This document shows, piece after piece, positions 45,026-54,327 of a stretch of DNA of 64,000 bases; position 1 is the first letter of the stretch; every line of letters begins with the position of its first letter. The stretch covers positions 1,488,001-1,552,000 of the forward strand of contig CP076546.1 of the NCBI GenBank assembly GCA_018889975.1, in the 5' to 3' direction. The notes under the pieces are model-generated. The model made no database searches. It saw only the letters and a program-made list of their open reading frames with translations, and was not told the origin of the DNA. Origin of the DNA: Bacillus sp. NP157. Its GTDB lineage: Bacteria > Pseudomonadota > Gammaproteobacteria > Xanthomonadales > Rhodanobacteraceae. The translations under genes and the position numbers were made by a program.

Positions 45026-47473
45026 TCAAAAAGCAATACGAATTCCCGCGGTCAAGCCAAAGGACCGCATGCCAGCCGCCCCTAAGCCGTGCCGATACTC
45101 GGCTTGCGCGTAAAGCAGAGTGTTTCGCCCGACTTGCGCTGAGGCGCCCGTCGACAGCCGATAAGCACTACCGACGCGACCGGAATCGAACGATTCCACC
45201 TTGGCCAGTCCATCTCCTCTAATGCTCCATGACGACGCTCCCTTGCGGGCCACCGTCACATCCATAGCAACGAACTGACGTATGGATTCGAAAAGATCAC
45301 CCGACAATCGTGCGCCAAAGGTGATATCAACGTTCGTCATTGGCCGCATGTCAGCCACCAGACCATCCGTATCGCGCCGTTGACGCGAGTTCAGTCGGCT
45401 GATCGTCGTGCCGATGCGAGGCTCCAGGACATACGCGTCTGAGAGGCTAATAGGCCAGCCCATCGCAAGGGACATCGACCCGGTACGGGTAACGATCTTA
45501 GCTGCATGCCGCCCGCGCGCCGCAGTATCAACATACCCGACCATTCGCCGGGATCCACCCAAGGCCTCGACCCAGGCTCCATTGCTGTGCAGCCAGGTCA
45601 ACCACGTCGAGAAACCGTAAGCGTGATACCTCGACATGCTTTTACCGTCCACGGCAAAGGGCGAAACCGTCGTAGACCCGCGATCCCAGCTCCAGCCTGC
45701 CCTGAGCGAGGAACTATCGCCGTCCAGCGAAAGGACTGATCCACCGATTTGCATGGCCTCAATGCGCTGATCAAAGCCGTATCCGTACTGCTTGAAGGAG
45801 AGGTTCGAACGGTATCTGCCGTGAGCACCGACGTAGTGCGCAAACAGATCTCCGGCAGCAACGCCATCCGCCTGCCCCCGTCGAACCTCGCTGAGGCGTT
45901 CCGTCAGACCACCATCGAGGACCCTCCCATAGGCCAGCGCAGCGGCAGGTCCAGAAAGATACTGTGCGACCTGCGGTGCGACGGCAGACCGGGAAACGCC
46001 ACCATCCCCACCGCTACCCGAAGCACCATCACTCCCAGACTCGCCGCCGGGTCCGCAACCTTCTTTACAGACTGTTTTGGTAGCGAGGCGAAAATCCCAG
46101 GCAAGAGGGGTATCGCCCAGGCGGTTCCCCCCTTGATCAACTTCCCCAGGCGAAAAGGGCTTGAGCTCGTACTGGTACGGTCCAACAGCAAGATATTCAC
46201 CCTCGAGTCGAAAGGAATCCTTCGAAGCATTCCCGCCCACCTGGATGACCGAATATCCTTCATTAGCATCCGCGATGCCGTTGGCATTGGCATCCGTGCT
46301 GTGGCCATCACCGACCCAACGAATCAACACCCGCGTCTCGGGCGAAACGACATCGCCCTTGATCAGAAGGGAATCGGCGCCTTGACTAGCCGCGGGCGCT
46401 CCGCGGTCATTCCTCACGGCAAGCAAAATACGGCCACCAGACGAAGTGAGGCTCTCACGCAGGATCAGCGCAGATGGCGCCTCGTCCACGCGCCCAATTT
46501 CGATCGTACCACCGCGCAGGTCGAGCGAGCGGATACCTGACGTACCCGACGTGTGTATCAAACCGCCGGCATCGACCACCGCCTGGATGGCGCCGTCCAC
46601 ACGCCCCTCCACGACGCCCTTGTTGCGGACCCGGAGGTAGGCGTCAGAGCCACGGTCAGCGAGGACGTCACCACGTAGGTACGACTCACCTATCGAAACA
46701 CGAGCAATTGCTCGATCCCGAACGTGTATCGCGACGCCTGCTCCGCTCTCAATGGCAACGTTATCCCCTATAACCACGTCTGCATTGATCGTGCGCTCTC
46801 CAGATCCTGATATATCAATAGCGGGACCAGTCTGGCTCCGAATCGTAGAAGACTCAATATTGATCTTACTCAAAGTTCCGCTGCCAAACCTAGGCATCGC
46901 CTCAATTTTCACGCCAGCCCTTACGCCTTCGACAACGGACCCTGCTGCAACATCAAGCTCCCCATCACGCAGGAGGATTCCGTAAGAATCGGATCCCGTG
47001 GCGGTCACTTGCGATCCGTAAAGCGCCAATGTTCCGCCACGAAGCACGTGCGCGCCCGTAGTACCCCCGGAGACGGAACTGTGCGCTAACCGGGCTACTG
47101 ATCCTGGAAGCACGGGTGAAAAGTACTGATCGCCGTCAACTTCAATCCCATTATTGATCCCGCTGACAGAAGCATCTTGGACAAGAACGGACGAAGCGCC
47201 ATATGCGCGGATACCGTTATCCACGCCCGAAACAACGGATCCTTGAGTCACCTGCAGCGATGCATCTTGGGTGATCAGTGCAAGTGTTCTCGCCGAAGAC
47301 GTGATGTGCAAACGCCCTTTTTCGCGAACAAACCACGTTTCCGGTTCCGTATTCGCACCTTCGACAACGAGCCACTTCCCGGGAGCGACCTCGCCTGCCC
47401 ATGCCGACGGAATGCCGAGTACGAGCCCGACCGCGGCACCGATAGCCGACCTTCTCAAAAAAAATTCTTTCAT
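45026..47473 (-). CDS. Autotransporter 2 (type V secretion)
   Basis: 815 residues from the ATG at 47473 (GGAAGAACGG upstream; the ORF opens at 47503). The signal peptide is MKEFFLRRSAIGAAVGLVLGI... ending PSAWA. The passenger has short Val/Ser/Gly strands of beta-helix type. It carries DANANGIAD (46268-46294) at the same place as the calcium-loop-like DLNKDGIVD of autotransporter 1, followed by IQVGGNASKDSF, GPYQYELKPFSPGEVD and VCKEGCG, all closely matching the paralogue. The linker is a short Gly/Ser run rather than PENPGEP repeats. The barrel (~540-815) ends LTAGIRIAF. DNA here is visibly less G/C-rich than the EPS genes, a sign of separate ancestry. Confidence 0.92.
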   Translation of the reverse strand: MKEFFLRRSAIGAAVGLVLGIPSAWAGEVAPGKWLVVEGANTEPETWFVREKGRLHITSSARTLALITQDASLQVTQGSVVSGVDNGIRAYGASSVLVQDASVSGINNGIEVDGDQYFSPVLPGSVARLAHSSVSGGTTGAHVLRGGTLALYGSQVTATGSDSYGILLRDGELDVAAGSVVEGVRAGVKIEAMPRFGSGTLSKINIESSTIRSQTGPAIDISGSGERTINADVVIGDNVAIESGAGVAIHVRDRAIARVSIGESYLRGDVLADRGSDAYLRVRNKGVVEGRVDGAIQAVVDAGGLIHTSGTSGIRSLDLRGGTIEIGRVDEAPSALILRESLTSSGGRILLAVRNDRGAPAASQGADSLLIKGDVVSPETRVLIRWVGDGHSTDANANGIADANEGYSVIQVGGNASKDSFRLEGEYLAVGPYQYELKPFSPGEVDQGGNRLGDTPLAWDFRLATKTVCKEGCGPGGESGSDGASGSGGDGGVSRSAVAPQVAQYLSGPAAALAYGRVLDGGLTERLSEVRRGQADGVAAGDLFAHYVGAHGRYRSNLSFKQYGYGFDQRIEAMQIGGSVLSLDGDSSSLRAGWSWDRGSTTVSPFAVDGKSMSRYHAYGFSTWLTWLHSNGAWVEALGGSRRMVGYVDTAARGRHAAKIVTRTGSMSLAMGWPISLSDAYVLEPRIGTTISRLNSRQRRDTDGLVADMRPMTNVDITFGARLSGDLFESIRQFVAMDVTVARKGASSWSIRGDGLAKVESFDSGRVGSAYRLSTGASAQVGRNTLLYAQAEYRHGLGAAGMRSFGLTAGIRIAF

Positions 47474-47787
47474 CCGTTCTTCCGTAAGTTGCGTAGCGCT
47501 CACGCGCCCCGGCGCTGGGTGGCATCACCCGTCGTCCAGGTCAACCGCATAAGCAGCGGAATTCGACCACGCCCATCCGGCATGACGTGTAGGGTAAGGA
47601 CGAAGCTTGGGTAGGCCATCGGCCACTATGCGGTAGTCCCGTCCGACCTCTTACGGTTGTCCTACATGAGTAGTCCTGCGCCTACGTCATCAGTGGACGT
47701 ATCTGCGCAGAAACAGAGCCGTCCGCTGATTCGCTTCGTGTCGAGCGCGACGTACTGTTCTCCTCCACAACAACGGAGGAAAAAAGC
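47474..47787. promoter_or_regulatory. Divergent control region of island 2 autotransporter, 314 bp
   Basis: Separates autotransporter 2 from the repeat-protein operon at 47788. It holds the palindrome at 47670-47685 and a weaker look-alike, GTAGG-CCATCG-GCCAC, at 47611-47626. No ORF or RNA gene was recognised. Confidence 0.55.
47670..47685. promoter_or_regulatory. Palindromic operator candidate GTAGT-N6-CCTAC
   Basis: GTAGTCCTGCGCCTAC has the same arm spacing as the elements at 8529 and 43818 with one changed base in the left half-site. It lies 103 bp before the 47788 start. Confidence 0.4.
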
Positions 47788-49797
47788 ATGACCCACATCG
47801 CGAAGCGCCTGCCGACGCAAGAACGCAACGTTGGATTCGAATCGATCATTCGTGCCGGAAGGCTCGGCTTGTCGCGCAGGCCACGCATTGAGGTGGACAT
47901 CTCAGTCGAGCCATCGATCCCTGAAATGCTCGACGACGGGACGCTCCCAATCGAAGCAATTTCCGACGGGCTGTTGGTGCTGGCTCCGACGGGAGGGGAA
48001 GGTGGATTCCTGCCTCGCGCCGGCGACGTTTTCCTCGTCGCGGTCAACGACATCCCTATCGCGGCCACCGCCCAAACCCTGATCGACTCGACCCCCAACC
48101 CGATGCAACTGGTTGTCCCCGCGTCCTTCTTCAAGTCTCTCGACGATGGATTTCACACGATTTCCTACATCGTTACCGTGTCTCCAAGCGTCACTGCTCA
48201 GTCTTTGCCGGTGAATGTTCTTGTCGACCGCAAACCGAGCGGCGGGTCCTTGCTTCCGCGCATCATCTTCGAGGAACACATCGAACGAGACGGCATTTCC
48301 GCTGCCGAACTCGTGTCGCGACCTGACCAATCAATTCCTGTTCGAATTCCTGACTATCGTCACCAGGCCGCTGGCGACGTCATTGAGATCTTCTATTGCT
48401 CGCGTAACTCAAGTCTTGCAATTGCGCACCCTCCTATCAACGTCATGACGGATGCGCAGGAGATCACTGCGATGTTCACACTGAGTGACCTGGAGCGCGT
48501 CGAGGACGACGGTATTGTCGACTTCTTCTATCGAGTGACGGACAGGGCGCATAACGTATCGGCGCCATCCCCAAGAACACCTGTCCGATCGAACGCGAAG
48601 TACGGTCCGCGAGTTATGTACAAGGCAGACGTCAAGCGAGTGGAAGGCAGCGTGGTTCTTGATCACGACATTCGTCCGCAAATGCACATTGCCATTCCTC
48701 AGTGCGATCCGCCGTCGCGCGATGGCGACTATGTCGGCTTTTCGATCGGCACGGAACAGTTCATGGCCGGCCCGCTCAAGCTGACCGACTCGGATAAGGG
48801 ACTGATTGGCGATATTTCTTTGACCTACGCCGATGCGTGGAGTCTGGTTCCGCAGGACGGGAGAATGCCATTCGATGCTCCCATTAATTACGCCCTCATT
48901 CGTACCGGAGTGGCGAGCAAGGGGCCTTCAAGTACGGCATCGTTCAACTTCTCGCTCCCAGGAGGACAGGATCCGAACCCTGCGACGCCCGAGAATGAGG
49001 CACTCGTCGTCCCGCTACTCCGATCTGCAGGCGGTGAGGACAACGTCATCAAACCAGACGACCTCGGCAATCCGGCCAAAATTATTCTCCAACACGCGAC
49101 CTCACCAGACACTAGCCTTGGGCTCGTTGATGGTGATCGGGTAACGATGGAAGTAGATACGAAACTGATAAGTCTATCCGTCCTCGTTCGCGGAAATCCA
49201 TCTCGACTCGAGATCGATGTCCCGCCGGGATACTTGCGGGATTACCGCGGACAGAAAGCACTTTCCTATCAAGTTGAGAGACGCTTAGAAGAAGGCGTAT
49301 CTATCAATGTGCGTTCTCGTGCACAGAACGTCTCGATTTATTCCCAGGACATGCTACCGGGAGATGGGCTGCCGCTCAGCCCATCGAAGTTCGTTCTCCC
49401 TGGCATCGACGAGGTCGGCGGCGCTTCCTACATCCTGTTGTCAGCGCACCTGAGGCATCCGGAAAATAGGATTCGCATCTATTCGTATACGAACATGCTC
49501 CCCGGTGATCTGGTCAGCATTGATGTCACCGGCTTCGATGGCGTTGACGGCGGCCAAGAGGTGGGTCGCTTCAGTCTCACATACATGGTGAAGGAAGACG
49601 ACCTCGAAGCACGAGCAGACATGCTGCGGCCCAAGGATGGAATGCTCGTCTATTTCGATGTGCCCGTTGGAAGCGCTGGTACCTCCCTCTTGCCAATTCG
49701 CTATGGACGCGCCGAAACCGTCTACAGCGTGTCCAACAAGGTAGGACGCACCGAGTCTGAAGTTGACCGCGTAATCGTTCGCAATCTCGACAGCTAA
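47788..49797 (+). CDS. Ig-like-repeat protein, island 2 (669 aa)
   Basis: A strong ribosome site (GGAGGAAAAAAGC) fixes the ATG. The N-terminal half aligns with the 43934 protein (SDGLLVLAPTGG, SLDDGFHTISYIVTVS, DRKPSGGSLLPRIIFEEHI, VDFFYRVTDRAHNVSAPS). Then comes the family linker PGGQDPNPATPENEALVVP near residue 400 and two or three further beta-sandwich repeats. No signal peptide. The gene is much lower in G+C than its surroundings (32 of 60 bases at 48421-48480 by hand count). It begins a three-gene operon opposite autotransporter 2 and mirrors the 8755 gene of island 1. Confidence 0.82.
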   Translation: MTHIAKRLPTQERNVGFESIIRAGRLGLSRRPRIEVDISVEPSIPEMLDDGTLPIEAISDGLLVLAPTGGEGGFLPRAGDVFLVAVNDIPIAATAQTLIDSTPNPMQLVVPASFFKSLDDGFHTISYIVTVSPSVTAQSLPVNVLVDRKPSGGSLLPRIIFEEHIERDGISAAELVSRPDQSIPVRIPDYRHQAAGDVIEIFYCSRNSSLAIAHPPINVMTDAQEITAMFTLSDLERVEDDGIVDFFYRVTDRAHNVSAPSPRTPVRSNAKYGPRVMYKADVKRVEGSVVLDHDIRPQMHIAIPQCDPPSRDGDYVGFSIGTEQFMAGPLKLTDSDKGLIGDISLTYADAWSLVPQDGRMPFDAPINYALIRTGVASKGPSSTASFNFSLPGGQDPNPATPENEALVVPLLRSAGGEDNVIKPDDLGNPAKIILQHATSPDTSLGLVDGDRVTMEVDTKLISLSVLVRGNPSRLEIDVPPGYLRDYRGQKALSYQVERRLEEGVSINVRSRAQNVSIYSQDMLPGDGLPLSPSKFVLPGIDEVGGASYILLSAHLRHPENRIRIYSYTNMLPGDLVSIDVTGFDGVDGGQEVGRFSLTYMVKEDDLEARADMLRPKDGMLVYFDVPVGSAGTSLLPIRYGRAETVYSVSNKVGRTESEVDRVIVRNLDS

Positions 49798-49811
49798 AAG
49801 GAAATATCGAA

Positions 49812-51872
49812 ATGGATGTTAAAGATCAACGAGCATCGAGTGCGCCTCCGGCGCCCGTTATTCCGGCGCTACACGATGGTGCAATTGACTATTCCGATGT
49901 CGGCGTCGATCCCGGCGCGGTGGTCGTAGTGAGTGTTGGACCGTGGCTTGATTTTGCAAGCGGAGACCAGGTCGAGGTGCTCTGGGGCAAGGAAATGACG
50001 AGCGTCGCGGCAGTCGTATACTCAAAAGAGCAACAGGCTACCGCACAGGTTCCAGTGCTTGCGCGTCGAATCGTCGAGCTCGGTGAAGGTGTGCACCCTG
50101 TGGTGGCCCGAGTCACGGCAGGAAAGAATATCGAGGTCGTGTCGCCGGCCGTCGACGTGCTTGTGAAGTTCAAGGTCCCCGGCGGTGTCCACCCGACACC
50201 TGGCAACCCGTATGAGAATGCAGCACTTACGCCGGCCGCGATCAACCCGCCCGAACTGCCGCAAGACCTGTCCTCAGTGAGCGTAGTCCTTGCTCCCTAC
50301 GAGAATATGAGTGAGGGAGACCGTATTGCGGTGCGCTGGGGCAAGGCATTGATCGGCCGCACCACGATCGAGTCGAGCGAAGTAGGACAGGAGACCTCTG
50401 TCCACATTCCCGAAGAGACGATCCGCTCGGAGGGCGGCGGGAGCGTTGCAGTTGCGTACCAGATCCACGATATCGCGGGAAACTGGTCGTGCTGGTCGCG
50501 TCCGGTCACGATCACTGTCCCCCTCGACGATCCAGGCGCGCCTCAGTCACCCTGGGTCATCGGCACCGTGGATGATCTGGGCGTCGAGCTCGTGCCGCCG
50601 TCTGAAGGTTCCGACGGCGTCACCGTTCGCATTGAGAATCACCCAGGCGTGCCAGGCAGCTTCGTCGTCGCCCACTGGGAAGGAGTAACCAGCGCAGGCA
50701 AGTCCATTCACTACGCAGCACCTGCCGTGACGGTGGGTCGCCCCGGCCAGACGATCGACGTGGTTGTCCCGCGGATCCATGTGGACGCGCTAGCCGGCTC
50801 CTCTGCCGAGGTCTCGTATGAGATTTCTCTCCCCGTAGGTGACTGGCTGCGCTCGCAGCGGCGAAAGATCGCAGTCCGCGGCGTAGTGAGGCCGTTGCCC
50901 CCGCCGCGCGTCGTGGAATCTGTTGAAGATTTGATCGATCCCGCGGCGGCCAATCATGGTCTCCACGTGTCGGTGAGCGCATGGCCTGGGTTCTCAACGG
51001 ACGATGCGTGCGACCTCGAGTGGGTCGGGACGAAGAAAGACGGTCACCTGACTCATTACCGGGCCCAGCTGTCTGGCGAGGACGTGGGTGTCGACGATGT
51101 GCTGGTGTTTACGGTTCCGGCCGACGAGGTGGACAGGCTGGCAGGCGGATCGGTTCGGATCAGGTATGCGATCACCATGCGTGCGCCCGCTCTTCATCGA
51201 TCCGAAGTTCGGAGCGAACCTGTTGCACGGCAACATTCGCCATGGGTGGGATTCCACGTGCTGGAGGCGTCGGCTCCCTTGAGCATCGACTCAACCCCCG
51301 TGGCCCTCTCCGCACTACTCATCCGCCTGGACAAGCCCGTAACCGTGCCCACCGAAGGCAGTTTCCTGACCCGGGTAGCGACGGGTGGCACGCCGCCGTA
51401 CCGTTACACGGCGTCCAATGCCGCCGTCGACATCGACGAGGCGACCGGGCGCATCGTGTCGGCAAGGATCGGTTCCGCCGTCGTCACGGTCACCGACGCC
51501 AAGGGTGCCACGGCGACGTATCCGGTCGAGGTGAGCAACGTGTACCACCTGGTCGACATGGGTGGAGCGACGACGTTCGGGTTCACGGGTAATGCGGCAC
51601 GTGGCCGTGGCGCACGCGTGCCTTCGCTGAGCGAATGGGATGCCATGCGCGCCGCCTACGGCGGTTCGCCCGAGATCGATCCGGCCCCTGCGTGGACGGC
51701 GGACGGTGCCGGCGGCAACCAGCATTACGTGATCTATCCGACGACCGGTGCACGTGAGGCTCGTCGATCCTCGGGCATTGGCCGGATGGATCACGAGCGG
51801 AACATCTGGATCCCGATCGGCAAACCCCTTCCCTCAGCGCGTTCCTGGTGCATCACCGCGCTGACGGCTTGA
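49812..51872 (+). CDS. Ig-like-repeat protein with Big_2-type unit (686 aa)
   Basis: Starts 14 bp after the previous stop with AAGGAAATATCGAA before the ATG. The family linker VPGGVHPTPGNPYENAAL is near residue 130. Repeats follow with phrases such as YENMSEGDRIAVRWGKAL, YQIHDIAGNWSCWS and SAWPGFSTDDACDLEW. A Big_2-like unit (TPPYRYTASNAAVDIDEATGRIV ... VVTVTDAKGATATYPVEV) comes next, then a ~100-residue tail containing PSLSEWDAMRAAYGG. No signal peptide. The 3' third is more G/C-rich than the 5' part, so the gene may be a mosaic. Function unknown. Confidence 0.82.
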   Translation: MDVKDQRASSAPPAPVIPALHDGAIDYSDVGVDPGAVVVVSVGPWLDFASGDQVEVLWGKEMTSVAAVVYSKEQQATAQVPVLARRIVELGEGVHPVVARVTAGKNIEVVSPAVDVLVKFKVPGGVHPTPGNPYENAALTPAAINPPELPQDLSSVSVVLAPYENMSEGDRIAVRWGKALIGRTTIESSEVGQETSVHIPEETIRSEGGGSVAVAYQIHDIAGNWSCWSRPVTITVPLDDPGAPQSPWVIGTVDDLGVELVPPSEGSDGVTVRIENHPGVPGSFVVAHWEGVTSAGKSIHYAAPAVTVGRPGQTIDVVVPRIHVDALAGSSAEVSYEISLPVGDWLRSQRRKIAVRGVVRPLPPPRVVESVEDLIDPAAANHGLHVSVSAWPGFSTDDACDLEWVGTKKDGHLTHYRAQLSGEDVGVDDVLVFTVPADEVDRLAGGSVRIRYAITMRAPALHRSEVRSEPVARQHSPWVGFHVLEASAPLSIDSTPVALSALLIRLDKPVTVPTEGSFLTRVATGGTPPYRYTASNAAVDIDEATGRIVSARIGSAVVTVTDAKGATATYPVEVSNVYHLVDMGGATTFGFTGNAARGRGARVPSLSEWDAMRAAYGGSPEIDPAPAWTADGAGGNQHYVIYPTTGAREARRSSGIGRMDHERNIWIPIGKPLPSARSWCITALTA

Positions 51873-51945
51873 AGCAAGACGGCGCGTCCCAGGCGATGGC
51901 ACGCGCCGAAACCCACCCTGATAATTTCCAAGGAGAACACCAGCC

Positions 51946-53181
51946 ATGTACGGCCTGGACTACCGCTTGTATACCCCCGTCCCCGCGCCCGTCTTTGCCA
52001 TGGAGCGAGCTTCCACCCTCGGACCGGAATCCGTTATTGGCAACCCCGGCGACTTCCTGGTCCGTGTCGGCCCATGGTCTGGCTTCGTCGACGGTGACCA
52101 GGTGTTCCTCACGATGGGTCGACCGGCCAAGGTGATCGGCATCTACCATTACGTCGCGGAGCGCGATGCCGACCGCGTTTGCCTCTCCATCCCCTCGAAC
52201 GTGCTTCCCATGCGCGGGCCGCACACCATCGCTGCGCACGTGATGCGCGACGGCAAGCGCTTCGTGTCGGCGCTGCGCTCGATCATGCTTGACATGACGC
52301 CCATTGAAGTCGATCCCGAGCTGCTCGCGCCGTGGGTTGAACACGCGAACGGGAACTCGCTCAATCCCAGCGACGGCGCGGGCGGCGTGTGCGTCCGTGT
52401 GCCGCCGTGGCCGGACATGGATCCCGCTGACGAATGCGAGTTGCTCTGGCTCGGCATCCCGATCATAGGCTCGCGTAGCTTCGTCAACGAAAAAGCGTTC
52501 GCCCGGGAGGCATCCGGCCATGGCGGCGACCTGCGCTTCCCCGTGCCTGCCCACGAAGTGAAGCGCATCGCTGGCGGCTACGCGAGGATCGGCTATCGGG
52601 TCACGCGCAAGCGCGCTACCGGCCAGATCCCTGTCGTTGGTGAAAGCGTGCCGACGACCTGCGAATCGGCGTGGCTAGACCTGAGCATCGAACCCTTCAG
52701 GCCACAACCCGACATCGTCATCGACGACCTCAACGATGCCAGCGGCGAGCGTTTCGAGGCTATGCAGCGGCCGTTCCTCACCTTCAGCGTCCTGTCCGGC
52801 CACTGGTCGATCGGCGGTGGCAAGGGAGCGATGGCGCCCTTCCACGACGGCCGCTTCATTTACACCGCGTCGGCCAATGCGACGATGCGCGTGGACCTCA
52901 AACATCCGTGCGAATCGGTGCGGTTCGGGTACGGCGCGGGCGGACCCGGTGCCGCGGGGTCGGTGCTGCACGTGGGGGTGTTCGGGGAAACCGGCGACGA
53001 ACTCGCCGAAGTCGCCTACTCGACGCCGAAGACGGGCGTCGCCGGGCTCTGGGTCAACCTGCAGGCACGCGAGTTTGGCGCACCCATCGGTGCGATCACC
53101 CTGCGCAAGGAGGGCCCCGCGACCAGCCAGGCCGCCACGGCCCTGTTCGACAACTTCACGATGCGTTACTGGCCGGAGTAA
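51946..53181 (+). CDS. Ig-like-repeat protein with carbohydrate-binding-like C-terminus (411 aa)
   Basis: AAGGAGAACACCAGCC precedes the ATG. Two family units (GDFLVRVGPWSGFVDGDQVF; CVRVPPWPDMDPADECELLW) are followed by ~170 residues of a jelly-roll-like domain with FIYTASANATMRVDL, SVRFGYGAGGPG and an end ALFDNFTMRYWPE. The closing DNFxM phrase is typical of carbohydrate-binding-like modules and echoes the IVDNIQM and YYDAIEID endings in the 10899 protein. No signal peptide. The stop is only 12 bp from the end of the convergent EPS gene, marking the right edge of island 2. Confidence 0.8.
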   Translation: MYGLDYRLYTPVPAPVFAMERASTLGPESVIGNPGDFLVRVGPWSGFVDGDQVFLTMGRPAKVIGIYHYVAERDADRVCLSIPSNVLPMRGPHTIAAHVMRDGKRFVSALRSIMLDMTPIEVDPELLAPWVEHANGNSLNPSDGAGGVCVRVPPWPDMDPADECELLWLGIPIIGSRSFVNEKAFAREASGHGGDLRFPVPAHEVKRIAGGYARIGYRVTRKRATGQIPVVGESVPTTCESAWLDLSIEPFRPQPDIVIDDLNDASGERFEAMQRPFLTFSVLSGHWSIGGGKGAMAPFHDGRFIYTASANATMRVDLKHPCESVRFGYGAGGPGAAGSVLHVGVFGETGDELAEVAYSTPKTGVAGLWVNLQAREFGAPIGAITLRKEGPATSQAATALFDNFTMRYWPE

Positions 53182-53193
53182 CCCGCTATGGGC

Positions 53194-54327
53194 CTACCCA
53201 CGTTTGCGTGCGCGCATGTCCTCGCGGACGCGATGCAATCCGCGGTACAGCCAGCGGACGGGGGCGTAAACGTGGAAACCCGCCGTGGCCCGGCTGGAGC
53301 GGACGACGTAGAGGGAGCCACAGTCCTGCCGGTCGGTCGCGAGCAGTCGCTTGTACTGGTTGTCGCCATAGCCAAAGCTGATCCGCTCGCCGGGAAAGCG
53401 ATCGAGCAAGGCCTTGATCGCCTGGAACACCGCGACCGAACCGATACCCACTTTGGCGATCTCTTCGTCATAGCCAAGGTCGTCGACCAGGTAGGTGCCG
53501 GCGACGCGGTAGCCATGCACGTAGGCCAGCGGCTTGCGGTCGCGCACCACGACGTGGCCGACGATGTGGCCGGCGGCGGCCAGTCGTTCGAACAGGGCAA
53601 CCCGCAGCGGGTGTTGCCACTGGATGGGCAAGTCGGCGTGGTGCCAGGTGCGTGCATACACCTCATCCATCAGCCGGCAGTATTCGGGCATCGACCCGGG
53701 CGTGTCGAAAACGTGCAGCGCGGCATCGCCGCCGAGCTTGCGGTAGGCACGCCCGACGCGCTGGGTCAGGTCGGTACGCCGCTTCTTGTCCATGCTGGCG
53801 AGCCATGCCTCCGACGAGGCCTGCGGCTCGATCGTCCACTGGACCTGCTCGAGCAGGTTCGCCGACACCACCCGGAATGCCTCACCCTTGCCCAGCGCGG
53901 CCGCGAAGGGATTGGGCAGCACGCTTTCCTGGATACGGATGACCCGCACCCGGTCGTCGCCCTGCAGTTGCCGGACGATGGCCAGTTCGACGGTGGCGCG
54001 TTCGTCGTCGCGCGCCACCACGCCCGCACCGAGCAGGCGCAGGGCCTGCCCGCGGTAAACATCCAGCCGGCGACCGGCGAGGTCGAGCCTCGCCGTATGC
54101 CGGATGGCCAGCATGGGCGCGTAGCCCGCGAGGCGTCCCGCGTGGTCGCGTACGGCGACGACATACGGCGCGGTGCCGTCGTCGCGGCTCTCCACCTCGT
54201 AGGCGATCCAGTCGGGATGCTGGACAACGCCATCGCATCCACCGGGCGACTCCGCCAGCGCAGCCATCTCGTCGCGCGCGGCGCGCAGCGCGTCCAGGGT
54301 TCGCAGGATCGAGCAGACGTAGTTCAT
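53194..54327 (-). CDS. FemAB/GNAT-like acyl or aminoacyl transferase of the EPS locus
   Basis: 377 residues; the ATG overlaps the flippase stop. The core VGHVVVRDRKPLAYVHGYRVAG and GIGSVAVFQAIKALL (about residues 245-310) match the GNAT-like half of BioF2/FemAB-type transferases, and MDKKRRTDLTQRVGRAYRKLGG lies just before. Exosortase-A-linked EPS loci commonly carry such a FemAB-like protein (TIGR03019 as I recall). The reaction is not established; transfer of an acyl or aminoacyl group to the polymer or its precursor is likely, which makes it a candidate acceptor enzyme for the NRPS-PKS product (inference). Confidence 0.82.
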   Translation of the reverse strand: MNYVCSILRTLDALRAARDEMAALAESPGGCDGVVQHPDWIAYEVESRDDGTAPYVVAVRDHAGRLAGYAPMLAIRHTARLDLAGRRLDVYRGQALRLLGAGVVARDDERATVELAIVRQLQGDDRVRVIRIQESVLPNPFAAALGKGEAFRVVSANLLEQVQWTIEPQASSEAWLASMDKKRRTDLTQRVGRAYRKLGGDAALHVFDTPGSMPEYCRLMDEVYARTWHHADLPIQWQHPLRVALFERLAAAGHIVGHVVVRDRKPLAYVHGYRVAGTYLVDDLGYDEEIAKVGIGSVAVFQAIKALLDRFPGERISFGYGDNQYKRLLATDRQDCGSLYVVRSSRATAGFHVYAPVRWLYRGLHRVREDMRARKRG

